A DNA stretch of 12,871 nucleotides from Verrucomicrobiota bacterium (lineage in GTDB: Bacteria; Verrucomicrobiota; Verrucomicrobiia; Opitutales; Opitutaceae). The DNA is taken from positions 1-12,871 of the forward strand of contig JAEXPG010000029.1 in assembly GCA_023447015.1 (NCBI GenBank), read 5' to 3'. The notes under the pieces were generated by a model that ran no database searches, was not told the DNA's origin, and saw nothing but the letters and a program-made list of their open reading frames with translations. How positions within the stretch are numbered: the stretch's first letter is position 1; the number at the start of each line of letters is the position of its first letter. Shown here piece by piece: positions 12,701-12,871 of this stretch. The position numbers and the translations under genes were made by a program.

Positions 12701-12871
12701 GTCGGCGAGGGCACCGGCCTCGGCCTGGCCCCCGTCCTCGGCATCGTCCGCAGCCACGACGGTTTCATCCACGTCTCCAGTTCCCCGGGCCACGGCAGCG
12801 GCTTCCGAATCTACCTGCCGGAAACCGATTCGCCCCCCCCCCGTGCCCCCCCCCCCCCCCCCCCCCCCCCC
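9716..12871 (+). CDS. Multi-PAS/GAF sensor histidine kinase (hybrid?), 3' end missing
   Basis: The frame is open from the ATG at 9716 to the last base (1052 codons, no stop). The domains in order are a degenerate PAS-like region (about 10-100), PAS with PAC (139-254, ending FTDITERKR), PAS (264-384, ending VTDITERT), PAS (396-505), GAF (about 515-670), PAS (679-797), HisKA and HATPase. The H-box is VVGRLASGVAHDLNNIL with phospho-acceptor His819. The N box is VFMNLCVNARDAM (923-935), G1 is DTGSGI (972-977), the F box is FDPFFTTKD (987-995) and G2 is GTGLGL (999-1004), so the kinase core is complete. There is no signal peptide or membrane helix, so it is a cytoplasmic sensor. The sequence stops in a Pro-rich linker just after the ATPase domain, where hybrid kinases of this type usually continue into a receiver domain. 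Third codon positions are overwhelmingly C, more so than in the minus-strand genes. Confidence 0.93.
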   Translation, partial: MPSGSTLHETLLAQNTLPAAVLDATTGTILRTNLPLAALSGRRREDLVGRTVAALLPEPERPAWLAFLAAEDGPASLPGHLLPQEGAPRAVTLTLHSLPSGRGSHARNHRLLLAEPVHFTEPAPIVSADSAPPAPEHGNIFRHIVLSANEGIWTVDADQRTTFVNQRMAEMLGCSVAEMRGRPFTDFVLAEDLPDHAAEIARRRSGVSDRYERRLRRKDGSVLWALVAGTPLSSPNGQYHGSFGLFTDITERKRADHALQLSEERYRSLLAAATDYVFTVPYSDGRPGNTIHGPGCVKITGYEPPDYAADPFLWYRMIVPDDRPAVERHINQSTAGEHANTIEHRLLHRDGSVRWVRNTLVPRRDSAGRLVAVDGLVTDITERTLALQQLREREALYRAVIETSADGFWISDLGGRLLEVNDAYLRRSGYTRDALLAMRVQDLEAVDASGEAPALIERVRHGVYDLFETRHRTKDGTIWQAEINATFWPIGDGRLFVFIRDVHRRKRSESLLRARLQFSELSRHSDIDRILQAAIDTAELLTGSFIGFFHFVAPDQQNLTLQTWSTNTLRHHCHAEGKGLHYAIAEAGVWTECIQRRVPVIHNDYAAHPAKKGLPPGHARIVRELTVPILRDDRVVAIIGVGNKTTDYTDEDVEAVQELADVAMDFVQRLNAEQSLRRSEHQLRLIIDTVPALIAYVDTGYRYRLLNETFHLWFGDPIAEIVHHAMPEQFGPAAWDELKPLFDRALAGETVVYEKEIPLRGAGRRWLHGFFTPDHAPDGQVRGVVLLANDITPHKQLESQLLRAQRLEVVGRLASGVAHDLNNILQPVLMAPRLLRPAIHDPDTLALVDTIEGSVRRGADIIKQLLAFGRGTEVRRVPLRLETLILDLSRILRETLPKDIVLRCELPPRAHPVLADPTQLHQVFMNLCVNARDAMRTGGTLTIRLDHAEFALPLPDAVPAGRIGRFQVITVSDTGSGIAPEHLPKLFDPFFTTKDVGEGTGLGLAPVLGIVRSHDGFIHVSSSPGHGSGFRIYLPETDSPPPRAPPPPPPPP
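12833..12871. other. Poly-C run at the contig end, probable sequencing or assembly artefact
   Basis: Ten C (12833-12842), GTG, then 26 C to the last base. A genuine Pro-rich linker may start here (ETDSPPP), but a homopolymer of this length at the very end of a contig is typical of low-quality or dark-cycle base calls. The last 39 bases, and the proline tail they encode, should not be trusted. Confidence 0.75.

Noticed and set aside
9215..12793. 1192-codon open frame on the minus strand, opposite DUF134 and the histidine kinase
   Set aside because: It is the mirror image of the kinase frame, produced by C-rich third positions. Its translation is a Gly/Ala/Val/Asp/Glu-rich string without domains, while the plus strand gives complete PAS, GAF and kinase motifs.

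Overview
The window is a high-GC bacterial contig end with dense coding. The mix of genes suggests a Verrucomicrobiota bacterium, probably Opitutaceae-like. The pointers are a multiheme cytochrome with an N-terminal GMHCMD motif, a GAF protein ending in a two-CxxC motif, several short secreted low-complexity proteins, an HPr-like protein with altered motifs, and few Shine-Dalgarno sites. This placement is an inference from protein style; no rRNA or marker gene is present.

Layout. At the left edge is the 3' end of a YeiH-type (UPF0324) membrane transporter on the + strand (1-285). It converges on a long minus-strand block, listed here in transcription order: nine-heme secreted cytochrome (5578-3665), six-cysteine secreted small protein (3525-3172), ferritin-like DUF2202 secreted protein (3101-2619), ECF sigma factor (2466-1813), single-span membrane protein that is probably its anti-sigma factor (1816-1430), small secreted or anchored helical protein with a CC-x4-CxC cluster (1433-942), and a Gly/Gln-rich secreted coiled-coil protein (848-342). 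The sigma, anti-sigma and sensor-like genes overlap by ATGA junctions, so they are almost certainly one translationally coupled unit. That unit resembles the organisation of CnrH/CnrY/CnrX-type metal-sensing sigma modules.

A divergent region (6027-6221) separates a minus-strand HPr-like gene (6026-5763) from a plus-strand gene that fuses a signal peptide and an STN/secretin-N-like domain to three membrane spans (6222-7010). Next, on the minus strand, come an MBL-fold hydrolase of the dihydropteroate-synthase-like type (8733-7900) and a GAF-domain protein with a C-terminal zinc-ribbon-like motif (7777-7067). A possible 58-residue gene lies just upstream of the MBL gene. A 309-bp intergenic stretch follows, then a DUF134 HTH protein (+, 9233-9538) and a very large soluble histidine kinase (+, from 9716) with PAS, GAF, HisKA and HATPase domains. 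The kinase is cut off by the end of the contig inside a suspicious poly-C run.

How the genes may work together: the cytochrome, DUF2202 and Cys-rich proteins are exported and face the periplasm. The ECF/anti-sigma/sensor unit is a plausible envelope redox or metal response circuit next to them, although nothing in the sequence proves that it regulates them. Several stem-loops without U-tracts follow stop codons on both strands, and one hairpin abuts a start codon. I see no CRISPR array, tRNA, rRNA, insertion sequence or phage gene.
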